From Deltaproteobacteria bacterium (GTDB lineage Bacteria > Desulfobacterota > Binatia > Binatales > Binataceae), in assembly GCA_021780585.1 (NCBI GenBank), contig JAJXYM010000027.1, positions 1-6,522 of the forward strand: a stretch of 6,522 nucleotides of DNA, written 5' to 3'. Shown here piece after piece: positions 1-6,092 of the stretch. A model generated the notes under the pieces. The model saw only the letters and a program-made list of their open reading frames with translations, made no database searches and was not told where the DNA came from. The position numbers were made by a program, and so were the translations under genes. Every line of letters begins with the position of its first letter. Positions within the stretch are counted from its first letter, which is position 1.

Positions 1-367
1 GCCGCCGCAGCGGGTCGAGGAGATCGCGGCGGCGCAGGGGATTCCGGAGAACTATTTGCGGCGGCTTTTGATCGAGCTGAAACGCGGCGGATTGGTCGCG
101 AGCCAGAAGGGTCCGAGCGGCGGCTATCTGCTGGCGCGCCATCCGGCGAAAATCACCATGCTGGACGTGGTGCAGATTATCGAGGGCGACTACGCTCCGG
201 TGGAATGCCTCGAGGAGACCAGCAATTCGCCGTGCAGCCGGGGCGAGAGTTGCGCGATGCGCGGGGTGTGGTGCGAGGTGCGCGACAGCGTGACCGCGAT
301 TCTGCGGCGGACGACGCTGCAAGCGCTCGCCGAGCGGCGCAAGACCGCGCTCCATTTCCAGATCTGA
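1..367 (+). CDS. Rrf2-family transcriptional regulator, 3' part (N-terminus outside window)
   Basis: The reading frame is already open at base 2 and gives 121 residues before TGA. Rrf2 proteins are usually about 140-150 aa, so roughly the first 20-30 residues are missing; the TTG at 56 is an internal Leu codon, not a start. Visible residues 5-46 are the winged helix-turn-helix: VEEIAAAQGIPENYLRR, then the wing with the family signature QKGPSGGYLLAR. Residues 50-62 (ITMLDVVQIIEGD) match the dimerisation-helix entry. Four cysteines follow at visible positions 69, 78, 84 and 91. The first three are spaced C-x8-C-x5-C, the pattern used by IscR, NsrR and RsrR to bind an Fe-S cluster. The protein is therefore probably a cytoplasmic DNA-binding sensor of Fe-S status, redox state or NO; which of these cannot be told from sequence. 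Its targets are unknown. The next gene is 221 bp downstream and need not be co-transcribed. Confidence 0.93.
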   Translation, partial: PPQRVEEIAAAQGIPENYLRRLLIELKRGGLVASQKGPSGGYLLARHPAKITMLDVVQIIEGDYAPVECLEETSNSPCSRGESCAMRGVWCEVRDSVTAILRRTTLQALAERRKTALHFQI

Positions 368-588
368 CCGCCACGGCGGAGCCGAGCCGTATCGGCAGGC
401 GGATTCGCGGAACTGAAACAACCGACGCCGGTTAACGTCTATCAGAACAAGATGAGGTCGCGCCGACCGGCGTTGCCGCGAGAATCAGGGAGCGGCGTGG
501 CGCTTCAAGCGGTTGCTTGCCCGCGCATAAAGCGAATAGGAAGATCATACAGGTTGACCGTGATCGTACGGCCGAGGCCATTACTCCG

Positions 589-1764
589 ATGACGTCATTG
601 AATCGTCGCGCCCGGACGCCGCGCCGAACCATCTTGACCTTGATCGCGGCGCTTCTCGTGATCGTGGGCGCGGCCGCGCCGGCGGCGGCCCAGCAGGGGC
701 AATTCATTCCGCCCCCCGAAACGACGCCGCGCACTCAAAGCCAGCAGGGTGGGACCTCGGTGCTCGAACTGCCCGCGATGCCGGGGCGGCAGGGCGGCAA
801 CGCCACCACGACTCTGCCGCGGCTCGCGCCGCAACCGGGCGCGCAATCGCTGACCCTGCCGTCGCGCGAACTGCGCGCGCAGCAGGGCTACAAACAGGTG
901 ACAGTCACGGTGACCGATCAGCAGGGCCGCTATGTCACCGACCTGCGCGCGAACGACTTCAAGCTGCTGGTGGACGGTCAGCCGCGGCAGATTTCATTTT
1001 TCCGTCAGGACCTGAACACCCCCGTCTCGATCGGGATTCTGGTCGATACCTCGGGCAGCATGCAGCCCAAGCTGACGCAGGCGCGAGCGGCGATTTCCGA
1101 ATTCGTCCGCAACCTGAATGCGCAGGACGACATTTTTTTGTTCGCTTTTTCGAGCCGTCCGTTTCTGTTGCAGCCGTTCACGACCAATCATTACCTGGTC
1201 CTGAGCCGGCTCGAGTTGTTGCACGCCTACGGCCAGACCGCCCTGTTCGACACGATTCTCGACGGCCTGCTGATGGTCCAGCATGGGCGCTACGACAAAA
1301 AAGCGCTGCTGGTGATCACCGACGGAATGGACAACACCAGCCAATCGACACTTGCCCAGGTCGTCGGACAGGCGCGGCGGATGGGAGTGCTGGTCTATTC
1401 GATCGGGATCGGCGATCCCAACGCCTCGAGTGGTCCGGGCGGACCGTTCGCGTCGCTGCTGTTCGGCGGCGATATCGATCAGGTGGACGCGCGCACGCTC
1501 GATCTGCTGTCGAGTGAGACCGGCGCCAAAACCTTCATTATTCGCGAAGTTGGCGACGGCGTGGCGCTGCGCAACGCCTGCGCTTCGATTAGCCGGGAAT
1601 TGCGCGAACAGTACACGATCGGCTTCGTCGCGCCCGACGCCTCCCGCGGCGGCTACCGCACCGTCCACGTCGACGTGCCGGCGCGGCCCGGCGATCATGT
1701 GCGGGTACGCAAGGGCGTCGAGGTTGGCTCGGGCCCGGATTCGGCCTACGCGACGCCTCCCTGA
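589..1764 (+). CDS. Secreted von Willebrand factor A (VWFA) domain protein
   Basis: This 391-aa protein probably acts outside the cytoplasmic membrane. Residues 1-34 form a signal peptide: an Arg-rich n-region, a hydrophobic core ILTLIAALLVIVG, and likely cleavage after AAA at 34/35. Residues 35-95 are a Gln/Pro/Thr-rich, low-complexity linker. Residues 101-140 form a short beta module (VTVTVTDQQGRYVTDLRAND...), which precedes the VWFA domain in the 'VWFA-related Acidobacterial' family. The VWFA domain spans about 146-320 and has a complete MIDAS metal site: D153-x-S155-x-S157, T217 and D245. The end, REQYTIGF...VRVRKG (339-376), is the usual C-terminal strand pair of that family. Role inferred: metal-dependent adhesion or protein-protein interaction; the ligand is unknown. 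The frame stays open up to a TTG at 517, but the ATG at 589 is preferred because it opens directly into the signal peptide and has GAGG 11 nt upstream. The 368-588 gap shows no clear promoter. Confidence 0.9.
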   Translation: MTSLNRRARTPRRTILTLIAALLVIVGAAAPAAAQQGQFIPPPETTPRTQSQQGGTSVLELPAMPGRQGGNATTTLPRLAPQPGAQSLTLPSRELRAQQGYKQVTVTVTDQQGRYVTDLRANDFKLLVDGQPRQISFFRQDLNTPVSIGILVDTSGSMQPKLTQARAAISEFVRNLNAQDDIFLFAFSSRPFLLQPFTTNHYLVLSRLELLHAYGQTALFDTILDGLLMVQHGRYDKKALLVITDGMDNTSQSTLAQVVGQARRMGVLVYSIGIGDPNASSGPGGPFASLLFGGDIDQVDARTLDLLSSETGAKTFIIREVGDGVALRNACASISRELREQYTIGFVAPDASRGGYRTVHVDVPARPGDHVRVRKGVEVGSGPDSAYATPP

Positions 1765-1835
1765 CGGCAAATCCCGCCGGCGGCGCGATAAATCATCACT
1801 CGACCGGTCGGCAGCTTAAGCCCGCGACGCGATCG

Positions 1836-2549
1836 CTAGCGCGCGCCCGGTTCGGTCGCGGGTTTCCTGATCGGGAACGGCGCGACGAAGGCGCGGTCGG
1901 GATCGGGCAGCAGATTGAGGAATTTGACTTCCGCGAAATCGCCCGCGACCTGAATCGCCGAGAGCGTCGCGTTGTCCACGCGAATGCGATGGAAGTAGCG
2001 CAGCTCCAAACCCATGAAATGGCATAGCACCGTGCGCACGATATCGCCGTGCGAGATGAACAGCACGCGCTTGCCCGAATGGGCCGCCAGCGTCCGCATC
2101 ACGGCGGCGACGCCGCGGGTCTGCACCTGCGCGATCGTTTCGCCGCCGGGCGTGGGATGCTCGGTCGGGGCCTGGCGATAGGTTTTGTAGTGCGGGTCGT
2201 CGATCAGCTCGTGGTAGCTCATGCCCTCCCAGCGGCCGTAGAGCACCTCGGCGATATCCGGTTCCTCGATAATCCCGACGCCGCCGAGGCCCGCCGCCAT
2301 GATTTCGGCCGACTGGCGCGCGCGCACCAGCGGACTGGTGACGATCAGCTCGGGGCCAATCGTATTGGCGAAACGGGCGGTCGCGGCGACCTGCGCGCGG
2401 CCGTTTTCGTTGAGTTCGATCGGATGGCGCCCCATCACGCGCCCTTCGCGATTCCATCCGGTCTCCCCATGCCGCATCAGGATGGCGACGCCGCGCGCGC
2501 CGCTGGTATCAAGAAGTTTTTGCGCCACGTAGAAAGGCCCCAGCGCCAT
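1836..2549 (-). CDS. Histidine phosphatase family protein (phosphoglycerate mutase-like)
   Basis: This 237-aa protein belongs to the branch-1 histidine phosphatases. R26-H27-G28-E29 in LMRHGETGWN carries the phospho-accepting His. TSPLVRARQSAE (71-82) carries the second phosphate-binding Arg (R76), E101 in AEVLYGRWEG is the likely proton donor, and SHGD (166-169) carries the second catalytic His, H167. All catalytic residues are present, so it should be an active cytoplasmic phosphatase or mutase. The substrate cannot be assigned: cofactor-dependent mutases, alpha-ribazole phosphatase (CobC) and general sugar-phosphate phosphatases share this fold. The sequence around HGDIVRTVLCHFMGL resembles the actinobacterial 'probable phosphoglycerate mutase' group, which I recall only approximately. 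The ATG at 2549 lacks a good Shine-Dalgarno; an in-frame GTG at codon 8 is an alternative, whereas starting at M25 would cut into the catalytic strand. The gene lies 107 bp downstream of the rhodanese-MoeB gene, with a terminator between them. Confidence 0.9.
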   Translation of the reverse strand: MALGPFYVAQKLLDTSGARGVAILMRHGETGWNREGRVMGRHPIELNENGRAQVAATARFANTIGPELIVTSPLVRARQSAEIMAAGLGGVGIIEEPDIAEVLYGRWEGMSYHELIDDPHYKTYRQAPTEHPTPGGETIAQVQTRGVAAVMRTLAAHSGKRVLFISHGDIVRTVLCHFMGLELRYFHRIRVDNATLSAIQVAGDFAEVKFLNLLPDPDRAFVAPFPIRKPATEPGAR

Positions 2550-2575
2550 TGTGATCTTCGACCGTTGGAAGTTTC

Positions 2576-2614
2576 AATAAAAAGCGGCGGGCGCCCCGGG
2601 AGCGTCCGCCGCTT
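2576..2614 (-). terminator. Rho-independent terminator after the rhodanese-MoeB gene
   Basis: The arms at 2582-2593 and 2603-2614 form a 12-bp GC-rich stem with one G-T wobble or mismatch (AAGCGGCGGGCG against CGTCCGCCGCTT) and a 9-nt loop. Read on the minus strand, the hairpin is followed directly by TTTTTATT. The plus strand has no T-run after it, so it acts in the minus direction. It lies 42 nt past the stop codon of the 2656-3867 gene and ends only about 26 nt before the start codon of the phosphatase gene. Confidence 0.82.
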
Positions 2615-2655
2615 CGCGTTCGTATAATTCGCCGACCTCGCCGCGCCGCCTGAAT

Positions 2656-3867
2656 TCAGCGGCCCGCCGCGGCGGCCGCATGGTCGGAGCCGTTCGCCGC
2701 CGGCGCGAGTCCGCAGAAGGCCTCGTAATCGATCAGTCCGGTCTGCGTCGGATGGTCGCTGCATACCGGACACTCCGGATTGCGGCGAATCTTGAGCACC
2801 CGCACGTAATCCGTCGAGAGCGTGTCGAAGTAGACCATCTTGCCCATCAGCGGTTTGCCCGCGCCCAGAATCAGTTTGATCGCCTCGAGCGCCTCGATCG
2901 AACCGATCACGCCCGGCAGCGCGCCAAGCACTCCCGCCTCGGCGCACGACGGCGCCATGTCGGGCGGAGCCGGCTCCGGATAGAGGCAGCGGTAGCACGG
3001 TCCGCCGGCGGCGGGATGGAACACCGTGGCGTTACCCTCGAAACGGAAAATCGCGCCGTCGACCAGCGGCTTCCGCGACAACACGCAGGCGTCGTTGATC
3101 AGATAGCGGGTCGGGAAATTGTCGCCGCAATTCACCACGACGTCGTAGTCCGCGATGATCTCCATCACGTTCTCGGAACTCAGCCGCACGTCGTGACGAA
3201 TCACCTTGACGCCGGGATTGAGCGCGTTGATCTGCTTTTGCGCCGATTCGGTCTTGGGAATTCCGACCCGATCGGTCGTATGGATAATCTGGCGCTGCAG
3301 ATTGGACAGATCGACCACGTCGAAATCGACCAGGCCGATCGTGCCGACGCCCGCCGCCGCCAGATAGAGCGAGGTGGGCGAGCCGAGCGCGCCGGCGCCG
3401 AGAATCAGCACTTTCGCGTCGAGCAGCTTCGCCTGACCCTTTTCGCCGACCTCGGGAATCACGAAATGGCGCGAATAGCGCGTGATTTCGTCATGGGTGA
3501 AGGCGCGATCCGCGATCCACGGCAGGCCGCGATCCTTCCAGGCGTTGAAGCCGCCCGTCAGGTTGTGGAGATTCTCGTAACCCAGCTCCTTGAGCGCGCG
3601 CGCCGCCAACAGCGAGCGCGTGCCCGAGGCGCATTGCAGAATAATCGGCGTTTTGTGATCGGGAACCTTTTCCTCGACGCGCAGCTCCAGAAAGCCGCGC
3701 GGAATTCCGATCGCGCCCGGGATATGGCCCTGGCGCCATTCGTCGCTCTCGCGCACGTCGATCAGCACCGTTGCGGGCTGCTCAAGCATCCGGCGCGCCT
3801 CGTCGATATCGATCGCCTTAATCGAGGCGCGAGCCTCATCGAGTATGTTCTTCGAGCTTTTCGCCAT
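2656..3867 (-). CDS. moeB: Rhodanese-MoeB/ThiF fusion: sulfur-carrier adenylyltransferase
   Basis: This 403-aa cytoplasmic enzyme has two domains. Residues about 17-118 are a rhodanese domain: TVLIDVRESDEWRQGHIPGA and the active-site loop C79-A-S-G-T-R, whose Cys can carry a persulfide. Residues about 125-375 are an E1-like MoeB/ThiF domain. It contains the nucleotide-binding loop GAGALGS (157-163), DFDVVDLSNLQRQI (181-194), the metal/ATP Asp in NCGDN (D249), the NCAEAG-like segment SCAEAGVLG with C308, and a zinc knuckle of C291-x2-C294 and C366-x2-C369. The family adenylates the C-terminal Gly-Gly of MoaD or ThiS so that it can accept sulfur. E. coli MoeB (about 249 aa) has no rhodanese, and MOCS3/Uba4/MoeZ carry theirs at the C-terminus, so the domain order here is reversed. 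No carrier gene is visible, so MoeB and ThiF roles cannot be separated; nearby thiC mildly favours thiamine. The ATG has only a weak AGG upstream. The tail after about 385 is Ala-rich and probably disordered. Confidence 0.9.
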   Translation of the reverse strand: MAKSSKNILDEARASIKAIDIDEARRMLEQPATVLIDVRESDEWRQGHIPGAIGIPRGFLELRVEEKVPDHKTPIILQCASGTRSLLAARALKELGYENLHNLTGGFNAWKDRGLPWIADRAFTHDEITRYSRHFVIPEVGEKGQAKLLDAKVLILGAGALGSPTSLYLAAAGVGTIGLVDFDVVDLSNLQRQIIHTTDRVGIPKTESAQKQINALNPGVKVIRHDVRLSSENVMEIIADYDVVVNCGDNFPTRYLINDACVLSRKPLVDGAIFRFEGNATVFHPAAGGPCYRCLYPEPAPPDMAPSCAEAGVLGALPGVIGSIEALEAIKLILGAGKPLMGKMVYFDTLSTDYVRVLKIRRNPECPVCSDHPTQTGLIDYEAFCGLAPAANGSDHAAAAAGR

Positions 3868-3943
3868 CCGCCTGTCCCGTCGGGTCCGCGTCCCGCGCGC
3901 GGCGCGGACTCCGTTTGCGTGAAATTGGTCCTATGATGCAACC

Positions 3944-3949
3944 ATTATA
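3944..3949 (-). promoter_or_regulatory. Candidate -10 box for the rhodanese-MoeB gene
   Basis: Within the 123-bp gap between the peroxiredoxin stop and the rhodanese-MoeB start, an AT-rich island (about 3921-3953) carries a perfect TATAAT on the minus strand, 77 nt upstream of the ATG. No convincing -35 box lies 16-18 bp upstream (ATGCGC at 17 bp). The plus strand also reads TATAAT at 3946-3951 because the site is locally self-complementary. The call rests on the -10 match and the base-composition contrast only. Confidence 0.35.
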
Positions 3950-3990
3950 ATTACGCCGGACGCGCCGCGCATCCACCCCGCGCGATCGCG

Positions 3991-4479
3991 TCAGCCGCCG
4001 ATCATCCGATGCGATTCGACCAGCGCCTGCACGAAATTGAGCACGCGCTGAGCGTGGCCGCGCGGCGTCACGTCATGGAAGGCGCGCGCGATCCGGCCGT
4101 CGCGTCCGATCACGAAAGTCGCGCGGACGGCGCGGCCGCCGCGCAACACGCCAAAAGCCGCCGCCAGCTCGCCGCGCTCGTCGGCCAGCAGCGTGAACGG
4201 AAAGCCGTGCTGGCCGGCGAAAGCGCGATGGGAGGCGACGCTGTCGGCGCTGACTCCCACCACGGCGCATCCGAGCGCGCGGAACTTCTCGTGCCGGTCG
4301 CGGAACTCCTTGCCCTCGACGGTGCATCCGGGCGTATCGTCGTGCGGATAAAAATAGAGCGCGACGATTTCGCCGGCGTAATCCGCGAGCCGCCGCGTGC
4401 GGCCGAACTGATCGAGCAGCGCGATTTCGCGAAAGGCCGGCTCCGGCCCGGCGCGGTGTTCCTCAACCGGCGGCGGCAT
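3991..4479 (-). CDS. bcp: Peroxiredoxin of the BCP/PrxQ type (thioredoxin-dependent thiol peroxidase)
   Basis: This 162-aa cytoplasmic enzyme is the usual length for the family and reduces hydrogen peroxide and alkyl hydroperoxides. The thioredoxin-fold core runs about 14-155. The active site is Y-P-H-D-D-T-P-G-C52-T, where C52 is the peroxidatic Cys and T49/P50 belong to the conserved PxxxTxxC motif. R119 in VRATFVIGRDG is the likely second catalytic Arg. In E. coli BCP a resolving Cys sits five residues after the first; here that position is Lys57, so the enzyme is either 1-Cys or uses C71 (ALGCAVVGVS), the only other cysteine. The ATG at 4479 lies inside the end of thiC, giving a 17-bp overlap, and has its own good ribosome site. 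It is therefore almost certainly co-transcribed with thiC and perhaps translationally coupled to it. The Pro/Glu-rich N-terminus PPPVEEHRAGPEP looks unstructured. Confidence 0.92.
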   Translation of the reverse strand: MPPPVEEHRAGPEPAFREIALLDQFGRTRRLADYAGEIVALYFYPHDDTPGCTVEGKEFRDRHEKFRALGCAVVGVSADSVASHRAFAGQHGFPFTLLADERGELAAAFGVLRGGRAVRATFVIGRDGRIARAFHDVTPRGHAQRVLNFVQALVESHRMIGG

Positions 4480-5776
4480 GGGATTCCACCTGTTCGAGCG
4501 CGCGCTTGCGCGTGAACTTGATCGCGGCGTTGTCGATGTTGATCGAACAGAGCGAGCCGCACATGCTGCAAACGTTCGAACCCGCCGCTTCGCTCTCCTC
4601 CTTGTAGCGCCGCGCCTTGTCCGGATCCATCGCCATCGCGTACATCCCTTCCCAGTTGAGCGCCTTGCGATAACGGGACATCTGATCGTTCCAGACCTTG
4701 GCCGCGCGCACGCCCTTGACCAGATCGCCGGAATGGGCGGCGATGCGCGTCGCGATCACGCCTTCGCGCACATCTTCGATATCGGGCAACCTGAGATGCT
4801 CGGCCGGGGTGACGTAGCACAGGAAATCGGTGCCGGCGGCCGAGGCGATCGCGCCGCCGATCGCGCCGGTAATATGGTCGTAGCCGGGCGCGACGTCGCA
4901 GGTCAGCGGCCCGAGCACGTAAAACGGCGCGCCGCCGCACACCCGCTTCTCCAGCTTGACGTTGGCCTCGATCTGATCGAGCGGCACGTGGCCGGGTCCT
5001 TCGATCATCACCTGCACGCCGAGGGCGCGGGCGCGTTCGGTCAGTTCGCCGAGCACCAGCAATTCGGCGAGCTGGCCGCGGTCGGTGGCGTCGCCGGTGG
5101 CGCCCGGACGCAGGCCGTCGCCGAGCGAGATCGTCACGTCATGCTCGCGCAGGATCGCGCAAACCTCATCAAAATGCTCGTAGAGCGGATTTTCGTTGCC
5201 GGTGCGCTCGATCCACGCCGCGAGCAGCGATCCGCCGCGCGACACGATCCCCTCGATCCGGCCGTGTCCGCGCAGCTTCTTCACCGTCTCGCGCGTGACC
5301 CCGCAATGCAGCGTCATGTAATCGACGCCCTGGCGCGCCTGCCGCTCGATCACGTCGAGGAAATTCGCCGCCTCCAGCTCCATGATCGAGTGTTCGGTCG
5401 CGACCTGGTAGATCGGCACCGTGCCGAGGATCACCGGACTGCGCGACAGCACCTCGACGCGAATCTTGTCGAGATCGGTTCCGGTCGAAAGGTCCATCAC
5501 GGAGTCCGCGCCGAAGCGCACCGCCGTATAGAGCTTCTCGATCTCCTCCTCGATCAACTGATGGAAATTCGAGGCGCCGATATTCGCGTTGACCTTGGTG
5601 CGGAGCCGCTTGCCGATTCCGATCGCGCGGAACTCATGATGATGATTGTGCGGAATCACGACTTCGCCGCTGGCCACCAGCGCGCGGATTTCCTCGGGCT
5701 GAAGTCCCTCGTCCTCGGCGACTTCCGTCATCTGCCGGGTAATCAAGCCTTTTCGGGCCGCTTCCAGTTGCGTCAT
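4463..5776 (-). CDS. thiC: Phosphomethylpyrimidine synthase ThiC, short form
   Basis: This cytoplasmic radical-SAM enzyme converts aminoimidazole ribonucleotide (AIR) to HMP-phosphate, the pyrimidine precursor of thiamine. The 437 aa begin at the region following the roughly 200-residue N-terminal extension of the E. coli enzyme (about 631 aa), so it is the compact form seen in archaea and many anaerobes. Hallmarks are KVNANIGAS (61-69), GADSVMDLSTG (89-99), VPIYQ (120-124), TLHCGVT (155-161), SRGGSLLA (179-186), SLGDGLRPGA (217-226), MIEGPGHVP (257-265), LGPLTCDVAPGYDHI (288-302) and CYVTPAEHL (320-328). The C-terminal [4Fe-4S] motif is C403-SM-C406-GSL-C410, that is CX2CX3C, one residue shorter than the CX2CX4C quoted for E. 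coli ThiC. The ATG is preceded by AGAGGT. BzaF-type hydroxybenzimidazole synthases are close paralogues made by anaerobes beside cobamide genes. None are seen here, so thiC is the better call. Its 3' end overlaps the peroxiredoxin gene. Confidence 0.94.
   Translation of the reverse strand: MTQLEAARKGLITRQMTEVAEDEGLQPEEIRALVASGEVVIPHNHHHEFRAIGIGKRLRTKVNANIGASNFHQLIEEEIEKLYTAVRFGADSVMDLSTGTDLDKIRVEVLSRSPVILGTVPIYQVATEHSIMELEAANFLDVIERQARQGVDYMTLHCGVTRETVKKLRGHGRIEGIVSRGGSLLAAWIERTGNENPLYEHFDEVCAILREHDVTISLGDGLRPGATGDATDRGQLAELLVLGELTERARALGVQVMIEGPGHVPLDQIEANVKLEKRVCGGAPFYVLGPLTCDVAPGYDHITGAIGGAIASAAGTDFLCYVTPAEHLRLPDIEDVREGVIATRIAAHSGDLVKGVRAAKVWNDQMSRYRKALNWEGMYAMAMDPDKARRYKEESEAAGSNVCSMCGSLCSINIDNAAIKFTRKRALEQVESHAAAG
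4486..4491 (-). promoter_or_regulatory. Ribosome binding site of the peroxiredoxin gene
   Basis: AGGTGG on the minus strand lies 6 nt before the ATG at 4479. It is inside the last codons of thiC. It supports the overlapping start rather than a downstream one. Confidence 0.7.
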
Positions 5777-5782
5777 TTCGAT

Positions 5783-5788
5783 ACCTCT
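5783..5788 (-). promoter_or_regulatory. Ribosome binding site of thiC
   Basis: AGAGGT on the minus strand lies 6 nt before the ATG at 5776, which supports that start. Confidence 0.7.
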
Positions 5789-5914
5789 GACTGCCGTCCT
5801 ATCGCGCCCGCCCGTTACGCCGCGGGACTTCCTATATACACCCGATATTTGCGCGCGTCACGGCTTGCCGCCAACCTCGCGCCGCGCGCGACGCCACGTC
5901 GAAACCCCTCGCGA

Positions 5915-5933
5915 TGGCTCATTATACGAGCCA
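5915..5933 (-). promoter_or_regulatory. Candidate thiC -10 box inside a perfect inverted repeat (operator-like)
   Basis: TGGCTC-N7-GAGCCA is a perfect 6-bp inverted repeat with a 7-bp centre, and the minus strand reads TATAAT across the centre at 5926-5921. A start point near 5914 would leave about 138 nt before the thiC ATG. There is no good -35 at 16-18 bp. A protein bound to the repeat would cover the -10 element. The combination suggests a repressor site, but a chance hairpin is possible. Confidence 0.4.
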
Positions 5934-5975
5934 AAGCCGCGCAACTCCCCGAACTATAGCGCCGCGGAAAAATAC

Positions 5976-5986
5976 TTGACCATCAA
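5976..5986. repeat. Palindromic box 1 (TTGA-cca-TCAA)
   Basis: This 11-bp site has 4-bp perfect arms and lies in the AT-rich patch. It matches box 3 (TTGACCGTCA) in 9 of 10 bases. It is a candidate half of a regulator-binding cluster; no protein can be named. Confidence 0.4.
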
Positions 5987-6057
5987 AGGCTACTATTTTT
6001 TTCGCGGTTTCGTCCAGTCAAGGCGGCGGGCGCGGACGCGAGACGCAATCGCGGGCG

Positions 6058-6068
6058 CTGACGGTCAG
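6058..6068. repeat. Palindromic box 2 (CTGAC-g-GTCAG)
   Basis: This is a perfect 5-1-5 palindrome. Its core TGACGGTCA is the exact reverse complement of the core of box 3, 35 bp away centre to centre. The two could act as paired operators or as the arms of a long hairpin. Confidence 0.45.
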
Positions 6069-6092
6069 GATTGTGCGGCCCGCGAAATTTTC

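Noticed and set aside
368..379. CCGCC-AC-GGCGG just after the Rrf2 stop as a terminator
   Set aside because: The two-base loop is too small for the full stem and no T-run follows.
517..588. 24-codon upstream extension of the VWFA protein from a TTG
   Set aside because: The extension would place charged residues before the signal peptide, and it has no clear ribosome site. The ATG at 589 opens straight into a signal sequence.
589..598. Perfect 10-bp palindrome ATGACGTCAT covering the VWFA start codon
   Set aside because: It is short and part of the coding sequence, with no second copy of the exact string seen. Probably chance.
1774..1810. Palindromes CCGCCGGCGG (1774) and CGACCGGTCG (1801) in the convergent gap, considered as a bidirectional terminator
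   Set aside because: Neither has a proper loop or a T-run on either strand, so no intrinsic terminator can be claimed.
2680..3936. 418-codon open frame on the plus strand opposite rhodanese-MoeB
   Set aside because: The translation is Arg/His-rich and has no recognisable domain, while the opposite strand encodes a complete known enzyme. It is a high-GC antisense shadow.
1827..4852. GCGATCGC octamers (about 1829, 3982 and 4845) resembling the cyanobacterial HIP1 repeat
   Set aside because: There are only three copies, one of them explained by GCG-ATC codons within thiC. The gene content does not suggest cyanobacteria. General GC-rich codon bias is enough.
4478..5959. 493-codon open frame on the plus strand opposite thiC
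   Set aside because: It is antisense to a fully conserved ThiC. Its His/Arg/Leu-rich composition is typical of shadow frames.
5991..6002. TACTAT followed by T7 as a promoter -10 or a terminator tail on the plus strand
   Set aside because: TTGACC at 5976 is only 9 bp upstream, too close for a -35. No stable hairpin precedes the T-run and no plus-strand gene ends there.
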